Assembly (NCBI GenBank): GCA_963817485.1
Contig: CAWFOR010000026.1
Location: forward strand, 186,001 to 250,000
Origin: Hyphomicrobium_A sp963817485
GTDB taxonomy: Bacteria > Pseudomonadota > Alphaproteobacteria > Rhizobiales > Hyphomicrobiaceae
Direction: 5' to 3'
DNA length: 64,000 bases
Shown here: piece after piece, positions 56,564 through 64,000 of the stretch
How the letters are laid out: every line of letters starts with the position of its first letter
Position numbering within the stretch: the stretch's first letter is position 1
Program-made: the position numbers and the translations under genes
Notes under the pieces: generated by a model
Databases searched by the model: none
What the model was told of the DNA's origin: nothing
The model's input: only the letters and a program-made list of their open reading frames with translations

Positions 56564-59500
56564 TGCCGTCGTCCGCACCGCCTGCAGCCCCTCCGGGCGG
56601 CCTCCAAGCCGCGGTCATCGGCTTTGCCATCCGCTTCCGCGGCGTCATCGTGGCGCTCGCACTCGTGCTGCTCGGCTACGGCACGCTGTCGGTCATGCGC
56701 GCCAAGTACGATGTGTTTCCGGAGTTCGCCCCGCCGCAGGTCGGCATCCAGACGGAGGCGCCGGGACTGACGGCCGAGCAGGTCGAGATCCTGGTGACGC
56801 AGCCGATCGAGAACGCCATCAACGGCGTGCCCGCCGTGCAATCGCTGCGCTCCTCCTCGATCCAGGGCCTCTCCGTCATCACCATCATCTTCCGTCCCGA
56901 GAGCGACATCTATCGCGACCGCCAGGTGGTGGGCGAGCGCCTCGCCGAGGCCGCGCGCCAGCTTCCCTCCAACGTCGCCGCGCCGACCATGACGCCGCTG
57001 ACCTCCTCCTCATCGACCGTGCTGGTGCTCGGCCTCACCTCCGAGAAGCGCTCGCTCATGGACCTGCGCACGCTTGCCGACTGGACCCTGCGGCTGCGGC
57101 TGCTCGCGGTGCCGGGCGTCGCCAAGGTTGCCGTATTCGGCGGCGACGTGCGCTCGATCCAGGTGCAGGTCCACCCCGACGAGCTGGTGCGCTACAACCT
57201 CGCTTTCGATGACGTGCTGGCAGCCGCAAAGAAGGCGACCGCCGTGACGGGCGCCGGCTTTATCGAGACCAACAACCAGCGCATCGTGTTCCAGTCCGAG
57301 GGCCAGTCGATCGATCCGGAGGATGTGGCGCGAACGGTGGTGGCGAGCTCGGGCGGCTCGAGTGTGCTTCTGAAGGACGTGGCCGATGTCGTGAACGCGC
57401 CTGAGCCGGCGATCGGCGGCGCTGCCGTGCAGGGCAAGCCCGGCGTGGTGCTGCTCGTGTCGGGCCAGCTCGGGGCCAATACGATCGACGTCAGCGACCG
57501 CATAGAGGATGCGCTCGCCGACCTGAAGCCCGTGATCCAGAAGGAAGGCGTGGAGCTTCGGGCCGACCTGTTCCGACCGGCGGATTTCATCGGCATCTCG
57601 ACGCGCAACGTGCAGAAGTCACTGCTGCTCGGCGGCGTGCTGGTCGTGGTCGTGCTGATCCTCTTCCTGTTCGATTTGCGCACGGCGACCATTTCGTGCA
57701 TGGCGATTCCGCTGTCGCTGCTGGCGGCGATCGTGGTGCTGAACTCGCTCGGCGCCACCTTGAACGCCATGACGCTCGGTGGCCTCGCCATCGCCATCGG
57801 CGAGGTTGTCGATGACGCCGTCATCGATGTGGAGAACATCGCGCGGCGCCTGCGCGAGAACCGGCGCAGGGCCGTACCGCTGCCGACGGAGGACGTGATC
57901 CTCAACGCTTCGCTCGAGGTGCGCGGCGCCGTCGTCTACGCCACCTTCGCCGTCATTCTCGTGTTCCTGCCGGTGGTGATGCTGCCCGGGCTCGCCGGAC
58001 GCTTCTTCGCCCCGCTCGGCCTCGCCTACGTGCTGGCGATCCTCGCCTCGCTCGTCGTTGCGCTCGTGGTGACGCCGGCTCTTTGCATGCTGCTGGCGCC
58101 CAAGACCACGGAGGCCGAGGGTACGGCGCGCGCTTCCGACGACCCGCCCGTCACCCGCTGGCTGCGCAAAGGCTACGAGCGCATGCTACGGGGGATCGTC
58201 GCGCGCCCGCGCACGACGATCGCGGGGGCGCTCGCTTTTACGGTGGTGGGTTTGGCGGCGCTGCCGTTCTTCGGCGCGGGCTTCCTGCCGGAGCTCAAAG
58301 AGGGCCACTTCACCCTGCACATGGCGGCCGTGCCCGGCACCTCGATCGCGGAATCGCAGCGCATCGGCACGCTCGTCACCAACGCGCTGCTGGAGCTGCC
58401 GTTCGTGCGCGTCGTCTCGCAGCGCATCGGGCGCGCGGAGAAGGCCGACGACACCTGGGGCACGCACTACAGCGAGTTCGAGGTCGACCTGAAGCGCGAT
58501 CTTTCGGGAGCGGAATCGGATGAGGCGCAGGCGGCGATGCGCAAGGTGCTCGCGACCTTTCCGGGCGTGAACTTCGCGTTGAAGCCGTTCCTCACCGAGC
58601 GGGTCGAGGAATCGCTGTCGGGCTACACGGCGTCCGTCATCGTCAACATCTACGGCAACGATCTCGATGCGCTCGACGAGGCGGCGCGCTCGGTCGCCCG
58701 CGAGTTGAGCGAGGTCCAGGGCGCGACCGAGGTCCAGCTGCAATCGCCGCCGGGCATGCCGCAGCTCACCATCCGCCAGCGCAAGGCGGACCTCGAGCGC
58801 TGGGGGCTCGATTCGGTCGACGTGCTGAACATGCTGCGCGCCGCCTACCAGGGCGACATCGTGGGCCAAAGCTACGAGGGCAATCGCGTCTTCAACGTCA
58901 TCACGATGCTTGACGAGGAGAGCCGCAACAGCGTCTCCAAGGTCGCCGACCTGCCGCTGCGCACGCCGGCGGGCACGTTCGTGGCGCTGCACCAGATCGC
59001 CGACGTGTACCAGACCGCCGGCCGCTACCAGGTGCAGCATCTAGGTGGCCAGCGCGTGCAGGCGGTCACCGCCAACGTCATCGGCCGCGACGTCGCCTCC
59101 TTCGTGCAGCAGGCGCGCGAGGAGATGGCGCACGTGCAGCTTCCCCACGGCGTGCATCTTGAGTTCGCCGGCTCGGCGGAAGCGCAGGCGGAGGCGCGGC
59201 GCAATCTGCTCATGAACTCGGTCGTTGCCGGTCTCGGCATCATCATGCTGTTGGCCGTCGTCACCGGAAGCTGGCGCAACGTGCTCTTGGTGCTCGCAAA
59301 CATGCCGTTTGCGCTCGTTGGCGGCGTGCTGGCCGTGTTCGCCACAGGCGGCGTGCTGACGCTCGGCTCGATGGTCGGCTTCGTCACGCTGTTCGGCATC
59401 ACGCTGCGCAACTCGATCATGATGATCTCGCACTTCGAGCATCTCGTCGGCGAGGAAGGCGTGGCCTGGGGCCCGGAAGCGGCGGTCAAGGGCGCGGGCG

Positions 59501-59757
59501 ACCGGCTGGCGCCAATCCTGATGACCTCGATCGTGACCGCCCTCGGCCTGCTGCCGCTCGCTCTCGGCATGAACGAGCCCGGCCGCGAGATCGAAGGGCC
59601 GATGGCGCTCGTCATCGTCGGCGGGCTCCTGACCTCGATGGCGCTAAATCTCCTGGTGCTGCCGACGCTCGCGCTGCGCTACGGGCGCTTTCAGACCCCA
59701 TCCGACCGCTCGTCCGTGCCTCCGGCGGACCTCGCGAGCCGCCGCCGCGCGGCATGA
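56563..59757 (+). CDS. RND efflux transporter (CzcA/CusA-like)
   Basis: A 1064-residue resistance-nodulation-division pump. TM1 follows MPSSAPPAAPPGGLQAAV, with the conserved VFPEFAPPQVGIQTEAPGLTA, and the TM4 motif GEVVDDAVIDVENIARRLREN supplies the proton-relay Asp residues. Periplasmic loops and the second half (ISHFEHLVGEEGVAW, LAPILMTSIVTALGLLPLALG) are complete and in frame. The VVDDAVIDVEN variant places it nearer heavy-metal or uncharacterised efflux groups than AcrB. The start overlaps the MFP stop by one base. No outer-membrane channel gene is present; a genome-wide TolC-type partner is presumed. Confidence 0.93.
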   Translation: MPSSAPPAAPPGGLQAAVIGFAIRFRGVIVALALVLLGYGTLSVMRAKYDVFPEFAPPQVGIQTEAPGLTAEQVEILVTQPIENAINGVPAVQSLRSSSIQGLSVITIIFRPESDIYRDRQVVGERLAEAARQLPSNVAAPTMTPLTSSSSTVLVLGLTSEKRSLMDLRTLADWTLRLRLLAVPGVAKVAVFGGDVRSIQVQVHPDELVRYNLAFDDVLAAAKKATAVTGAGFIETNNQRIVFQSEGQSIDPEDVARTVVASSGGSSVLLKDVADVVNAPEPAIGGAAVQGKPGVVLLVSGQLGANTIDVSDRIEDALADLKPVIQKEGVELRADLFRPADFIGISTRNVQKSLLLGGVLVVVVLILFLFDLRTATISCMAIPLSLLAAIVVLNSLGATLNAMTLGGLAIAIGEVVDDAVIDVENIARRLRENRRRAVPLPTEDVILNASLEVRGAVVYATFAVILVFLPVVMLPGLAGRFFAPLGLAYVLAILASLVVALVVTPALCMLLAPKTTEAEGTARASDDPPVTRWLRKGYERMLRGIVARPRTTIAGALAFTVVGLAALPFFGAGFLPELKEGHFTLHMAAVPGTSIAESQRIGTLVTNALLELPFVRVVSQRIGRAEKADDTWGTHYSEFEVDLKRDLSGAESDEAQAAMRKVLATFPGVNFALKPFLTERVEESLSGYTASVIVNIYGNDLDALDEAARSVARELSEVQGATEVQLQSPPGMPQLTIRQRKADLERWGLDSVDVLNMLRAAYQGDIVGQSYEGNRVFNVITMLDEESRNSVSKVADLPLRTPAGTFVALHQIADVYQTAGRYQVQHLGGQRVQAVTANVIGRDVASFVQQAREEMAHVQLPHGVHLEFAGSAEAQAEARRNLLMNSVVAGLGIIMLLAVVTGSWRNVLLVLANMPFALVGGVLAVFATGGVLTLGSMVGFVTLFGITLRNSIMMISHFEHLVGEEGVAWGPEAAVKGAGDRLAPILMTSIVTALGLLPLALGMNEPGREIEGPMALVIVGGLLTSMALNLLVLPTLALRYGRFQTPSDRSSVPPADLASRRRAA

Positions 59758-59855
59758 AACCCGCCGCTCCCCGATTCGCATTCCTGCCCGGGGGCTACCG
59801 GGGCAGCGACTCACCAAGAAAAATACCGCTTATTCAGCAGGTTGAACGTCGACCA

Positions 59856-59884
59856 TTGACTGTGACGGCTCGCTTACCTTAATT
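59856..59884 (+). promoter_or_regulatory. Candidate promoter upstream of mntH
   Basis: TTGACT at 59856-59861, a 17-base spacer and a weak -10 TTAATT at 59879-59884. The proposed metal-regulator box begins 5 bases after the -10, where it would overlap the start of transcription. Confidence 0.4.
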
Positions 59885-59889
59885 TGCAG

Positions 59890-59906
59890 TTGCAAATCAT
59901 TTGCAA
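59890..59906. promoter_or_regulatory. Probable Fur/Mur-type box for mntH
   Basis: TTGCAAATCATTTGCAA, perfect 8-bp arms TTGCAAAT/ATTTGCAA around one base. A third TTGCA half-site (TTTGCAG) lies just upstream at 59883-59889. It is 20 bases before the mntH ATG and resembles the TGCAAAT-type boxes of the alphaproteobacterial manganese regulator Mur. Confidence 0.6.
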
Positions 59907-59926
59907 GTAACTTGGACGCTGCCTTC

Positions 59927-61276
59927 ATGCACGACGTGATCGATCGCCCTGCCGAGGCGCTGCCCGCAGAGGGTTGGCGCCGCCAGCGGGGCCAGCCGTC
60001 GCTGCGCGAGGTTTGGGGCTCGATCCCCGTCAGCGGCACCGGATGGCGCCGGCTCCTGGCCTTCCTGGGGCCGGGCTACCTCGTCTCCGTCGGCTACATG
60101 GACCCCGGCAACTGGGCGACCTCGCTCGCCGGCGGGTCGAAGTTCGGGTACGCGCTGCTCTCGATCGCGCTTCTGTCGAACCTCATGGCGATCCTCTTGC
60201 AGGCGCTGTGCGCGCGCCTTGGCTTCGCAACGGGGCGCGATCTGGCGCAGGCCTGCCGCGACTCGTTTTCCAAGCCCGTAGCCGTCGTCCTCTGGCTGAT
60301 GGCCGAGGTCGCCATTTGTGCGACCGACCTCGCCGAGGTCATCGGCACCGCCATCGGCCTCAATCTCCTGTTCGGCATTCCGCTCGAGCTCGGCGTGTTC
60401 ATCACGGCGCTCGACGTATTCCTGATCCTCTATCTGCAGAACCTCGGCTTCCGCTGGATCGAGGCGTTCGTCGTCACGACGCTGCTCGTCATCGCCGCAT
60501 GCTTTGCCATCCAGGTCGGCATGGCGCGGCCCGACATCCGCGAGGTGATCCTCGGTTTCGCCCCGACGGTCGAGATCGTGCGCAACCCAGAGATGCTCTA
60601 TCTGGCGATGGGCATCCTCGGCGCGACCGTCATGCCGCACAATCTCTACCTGCATTCCTCGATCGTGCAGACGCGCATGGTCGCCGACACGATTCCGGCC
60701 AAGCGTGAGGCGATCAAGTTCGCGACCATCGATTCCACGATCGCGCTGATGCTTGCCCTGCTCGTCAACGCCTCGATCCTGATCCTCGCCGCCGCCACGT
60801 TCCACAAGGCCGGGGAGTACAACGTCGCCGATCTCGGCGATGCGCAGAAGCTGCTGACGCCGCTGCTCGGCTCGGCCGCCGCGGCGACCGCATTCGGGAT
60901 CGCGCTCTTGTGCTGCGGCCTGAACTCGACCGTGACGGCGACGCTCTCCGGCCAGATCGTCATGGAGGGCTTCATCAACGTGCGCCTGCCCGCCTGGGCG
61001 CGCCGGCTCGCCACGCGCTCGCTCGCCATCATCCCGGCGGTCATCGGCATTGCGCTTTATGGGGCAGCGGGCACCGGCAGGCTAATCATTCTGAGCCAGG
61101 TCATCCTCAGCATGCAGCTCCCGTTCGCGATCGTGCCGCTCGTCATGTTCACCGCAGACAAGCGCAAGATGGGCGTGCTCGTCGCGCCACGCTGGGTGAC
61201 GGCGCTGGCGGTGCTGGTCGCGGTCGTCGTGATCGCGCTCAACGCCAAGATCATCTCCGATCTCTTGCTCGGCTAG
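59927..61276 (+). CDS. mntH: Nramp-family divalent metal (Mn2+) transporter
   Basis: Proton-coupled Mn/Fe importer, 449 residues from ATG 59927 (a TTG at 59912 would add five). TM1 carries the metal-binding DPGNW motif (YMDPGNWATSLAGGSKFGYAL). TM6 carries MPHNLYLHSSIVQTR. TM3 has WLMAEVAICATDLAEVIGTA. Eleven hydrophobic segments are visible. The Fur/Mur-type palindrome just upstream supports manganese- or iron-responsive expression. It converges with the second RND gene; stops are 14 bases apart. Confidence 0.93.
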   Translation: MHDVIDRPAEALPAEGWRRQRGQPSLREVWGSIPVSGTGWRRLLAFLGPGYLVSVGYMDPGNWATSLAGGSKFGYALLSIALLSNLMAILLQALCARLGFATGRDLAQACRDSFSKPVAVVLWLMAEVAICATDLAEVIGTAIGLNLLFGIPLELGVFITALDVFLILYLQNLGFRWIEAFVVTTLLVIAACFAIQVGMARPDIREVILGFAPTVEIVRNPEMLYLAMGILGATVMPHNLYLHSSIVQTRMVADTIPAKREAIKFATIDSTIALMLALLVNASILILAAATFHKAGEYNVADLGDAQKLLTPLLGSAAAATAFGIALLCCGLNSTVTATLSGQIVMEGFINVRLPAWARRLATRSLAIIPAVIGIALYGAAGTGRLIILSQVILSMQLPFAIVPLVMFTADKRKMGVLVAPRWVTALAVLVAVVVIALNAKIISDLLLG

Positions 61277-61290
61277 CTTATTCCGCCGGC

Positions 61291-64000
61291 CTATTCGGCG
61301 GGTTCTGGCCGCGCGGCGGACGGCGCCTGCGCGGCGTCGGCGTCGTGCTGATGCTCGCGCGCGATGTAGGTGTACATCGCCGGCGTCACGAACAGCGTGA
61401 ACAGCGTGCCGATGGTCATGCCGGCGGCGATGACGACGCCGATGGCGAAGCGGCTCGCGGCACCGGCTCCGGAAGCGAAGATCAGCGGCACCATGGCGAT
61501 GACCATGGCGGCCGTGGTCATCAGGATCGGCCGTAGCCGGATGGCGGCTGCCTGCTCGATCGCCTCGCGCCGTCCCAACCCTTCGTTGGCCTGCAGGTGG
61601 TTCGCGTAATCGACCATCAGGATGCCGTGCTTGGAAATGAGCCCGATCAGCGTCACGAGTCCGATCTGCGTATAAATGTTGACGGTGCCGAGGCCGGCCG
61701 TGAGCGGCAACAGCGCCCCGAATATCGACGTCGGCAGCGCGATGAGGATGATGAGCGGATCGCGGAAGCTCTCGTACTGGGCGGCGAGCACCAGGTAGAT
61801 GACGATCAGCGCGAACACGAAGGTGACGACGAGCCGGCTGCCCTCCTGCTCGTACTGCCGGCTTTCGCCCTGGAAGTCGTAGGTGAAGCCTTCGGGGAAG
61901 ACCTCGGCCGACTTGGCCTTCAGGAAGTCGATGACCTCGCCGACGGTGCGGCCCGGAAACGGCACGCCCTGCAGAATCGCCGAGTTGAGCTGCTGGAAGC
62001 TCGTGAGCGCGTTGGGCTGCACCGACTGGCGTATGTCGACCACGTTGGCGAGCGGCACGAGCTTGCCCGAGGTCGTCTTGACCTGGTAGCGGTTGATCCA
62101 GTCCGGCGCCAGGCGGAAGTCGCGCGGCACCTGCGGGATCACCTGGTAGCTGCGGCCATAAAGGTTGAAGCGGTTGATCCAGTTGCCGCCGAGCAGCGTC
62201 GCCAGCGAGCTGCCGATGTCCTGCATGGTGATGCCGAGGCGGTTGGCCTTGTCGTGGTCGATCTTCACCTCGACCTGCGGCGTATCGAACTTCAGGTCGG
62301 TGTCGGAGAAGATGAAGAGGCCGCTTTTCAGGGCTTCCTGCTGCATGTTGGCGAGCACCTGCGCGAGCTGCTCGTAGTCGGCCGTCGTGGTGATGACGAA
62401 CTGCACCGGCGGGCCGCCGGTCGAGCCCGGCAGCGAGGGCGGGCCGAAGGTGAAGATCTGTCCGCCGGCGATGCTCGCGACCTTCGGCTGCAGCTCCTGC
62501 AGGATCTGCTGCTGCGTGCGGTGGCGCTCGTCCCACGGCTTGAACAGTATGCCCGTGAACGCCTGGTTCACGTCCCCTCCCATGCCGTTGATGGCGAACA
62601 CGTGCTCCTTCTCGGGCACCGTGTTGAACACCTTGTCGAGGTGCTCGGTGACCTGCTCGAGGTAGTCGAGGTTGGCGCCCTGCGGCGTCTTGATGAGGTT
62701 GAACAGGATGCCCTGGTCTTCCTCGGGCGCCAGCTCCTTCTGCGCGGTTGTGTACATGAGCCCCGTCGCGGCGATGGTGCCGAGCACCACGAGCACGGTG
62801 ACGGGCCGGTAGTTGAGCGTGCGCGATAGCCGGCGTTGATACCGATGTTTGAGCCCCTCGAAGGCGCGGTCGAGGAAGCGCACGAAGCGGCCTGATCGAG
62901 AGATGCGCTGAGAGCAGCTTGGAGCACATCATCGGCGACAGCGTCAGCGCGATGACGCCCGATACGATGACGGCACCCGCGAGCGTGAAGGCGAACTCGC
63001 GGAACAGTGCGCCCGTGAGGCCCGAGACGAAGCCGATCGGCGCGTAGACCGCGGCGAGCGTGATCGTCATGGAGATGATCGGCACGGAAATCTCGCGGGC
63101 GCCGAGCAGCGCCGCGTCGAACGCGGTGGAACCGTTCTCGATGTGACGGTGCACGTTCTCGACCACGACGATGGCGTCGTCGACGACGAGACCGATGGCG
63201 AGCACGAGCGCTAGCAGCGTCAAGAGGTTGATCGAATAGCCGAGCGCGAGTAGCGCGAACATCACGCCGATGAGCGACAGCGGGATCGTGACCATCGGAA
63301 TGAGCGTCGAGCGTAGGCTGCCGAGGAACAGGAAGATGACGACGATGACGATGACGGCGGCCTCGATAAGCGTCTTCTCCACCTCTCTGATGGAGGCATC
63401 GATGAACTTGGTCGAATCGTAGGCGATATCCGCGGTCATGCCGGGCGGGAGCTGGGCCTTGATGTCGGGGAAGGTCTTGCGCACGTCAGCGATGACGGTC
63501 AGCGGGTTGGCGGTCGGCGTCGAATAAATGCCGACGAACACGGCCTTCAGTCCGTTGAACACCGAGGACGAGTCTGCGTTCTCGGCGCCGAGCGTTATGT
63601 CGGAGATGTCGGATAGGCGGACGAGCGCGTCCCCGCGCGCCGACACGATGAGCTGCCCGAACGCGGAAGCGTTGTCGAGCGAGGTCTGCGCGTTGATCGT
63701 CGTCTGCACGAAGTCGCCTTTGATCTGACCGGCAGCGGACGTGAAGTTGTTGGCGGCGAGCGCTGTGCGCACGTCGGTCGGCGTGACACCGAGGGCCGCC
63801 ATCTTCTCCGGGTTGAGCCAGATGCGCATGGCGAATGTCTGCCCGCCGAGGATCTGCGCGTTGGCGACGCCGTTGACCGTCTGCAGCTTCGGCTGCACGA
63901 CGCGCGTCAGATAGTCGGTGATCTGCGAGCTCGTCAGCACGTCGCTGTTGAACGAAAGGTACATCAGCGCGGTCGACTCGCCCGTCTGCTTGACGACGAC
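61291..64000 (-). CDS. RND efflux transporter, AcrB/MdtB-like (5' end outside window, frame disrupted)
   Basis: The C-terminal 900 or so residues of an HAE-1-type RND pump; its start lies beyond base 64000. The fragment runs from VVVKQTGESTALMYLSFNSD through the pore domain, the TM4 motif LALVLAIGLVVDDAIVVVENVHRHIE with proton-relay Asp-Asp, and FREFAFTLAGAVIVSGVIALTLSPMMCSKLL. One +1-equivalent frame change lies near 62899-62902, in SAHL-RSGRFVRFLDRAFE. The second half includes IYLVLAAQYESFRDPLIIL, GLVTLIGLISKHGILMVDYAN and RPILMTTAAMVIAMVPLIF. Its partner adaptor gene probably lies upstream, outside the window. Confidence 0.9.

Noticed and set aside
61283..61301. CCGCC/GGCGG repeat at the convergent mntH/RND stops
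   Set aside because: Five-base stem with no T run in either direction; likely chance in GC-rich sequence.

Overview
The window is a GC-rich, gene-dense bacterial chromosome segment from an alphaproteobacterium. The gene order mdh-sucC-sucD-sucA-odhB-lpdA, then xerC, priA and the F1 ATP synthase genes atpH-A-G-D-C, together with rpmH-rnpA-yidC-engB near argB, is typical of the order Hyphomicrobiales (Rhizobiales). The paired HTH/SRPBCC genes, the twin-transmembrane/PduO/etfBA neighbourhood and the CbpM-CbpA pair fit the same group. I cannot fix the genus. There are no rRNA genes, CRISPR arrays, insertion sequences or phage genes.

Layout. 1-3.3 kb: end of a GNAT acetyltransferase, zapE, arsH and a secreted matrixin-like protease. 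3.5-13.2 kb: a TCA-cycle block (malate dehydrogenase, succinyl-CoA synthetase, 2-oxoglutarate dehydrogenase E1/E2/E3) with a small VOC gene between E2 and E3. 13.2-21 kb: TraB/GumN protein, xerC, cbpM-cbpA, priA, a PadR regulator with twin palindromic operators, and two small proteins. 21.2-27.1 kb: F1 ATP synthase operon interrupted by an Ohr-type peroxidase gene and a small Cys-pair protein gene. 27.1-31.4 kb: two tandem RppH-like Nudix genes and an envC-ctpA cell-envelope pair. 31.5-36 kb: twin-TM protein, cobalamin adenosyltransferase, rhomboid protease, etfB-etfA, 3-hydroxybutyryl-CoA dehydrogenase. 36-42.1 kb: DUF899, GST, SRPBCC/ArsR pair, a FAS1-domain protein with an anti-sigma/ECF sigma pair, a HAD nucleotidase and argB. 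42.3-47.5 kb: a ClpA-N-domain protein of unknown role, then engB-yidC-rnpA-rpmH. 47.7-52.7 kb: FAD disulfide oxidoreductase homologue, orphan histidine kinase, tRNA-Arg(ACG), an unknown gene and a secreted alpha/beta hydrolase. 52.8-64 kb: a pentameric ligand-gated ion channel fused to a periplasmic-binding-protein domain, a membrane-fusion/RND efflux pair, an Nramp transporter with a probable metal-regulator box, and the C-terminal part of a second RND pump.

How the genes work together. The first half is central energy metabolism: the TCA enzymes and ETF feed the respiratory chain that drives the ATP synthase. The rpmH-yidC block serves protein synthesis and membrane insertion of respiratory subunits. 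The last 12 kb is an envelope transport and sensing region. The most unusual gene is the 779-residue channel at 52829-55168: it combines a LIV-type ligand-binding domain, a Pro-loop extracellular domain and four membrane helices whose pore helix resembles GLIC.

Sequence quality. Ten conserved genes (sucA, xerC, priA, atpG, atpD, a Nudix gene, a rhomboid gene, an anti-sigma gene, the ClpA-N gene and an RND gene) carry about 18 single-base frame changes, nearly all equivalent to +1. Several of these genes are essential, so base-level assembly or sequencing errors explain this better than gene decay. I give each as one full-span coding region.
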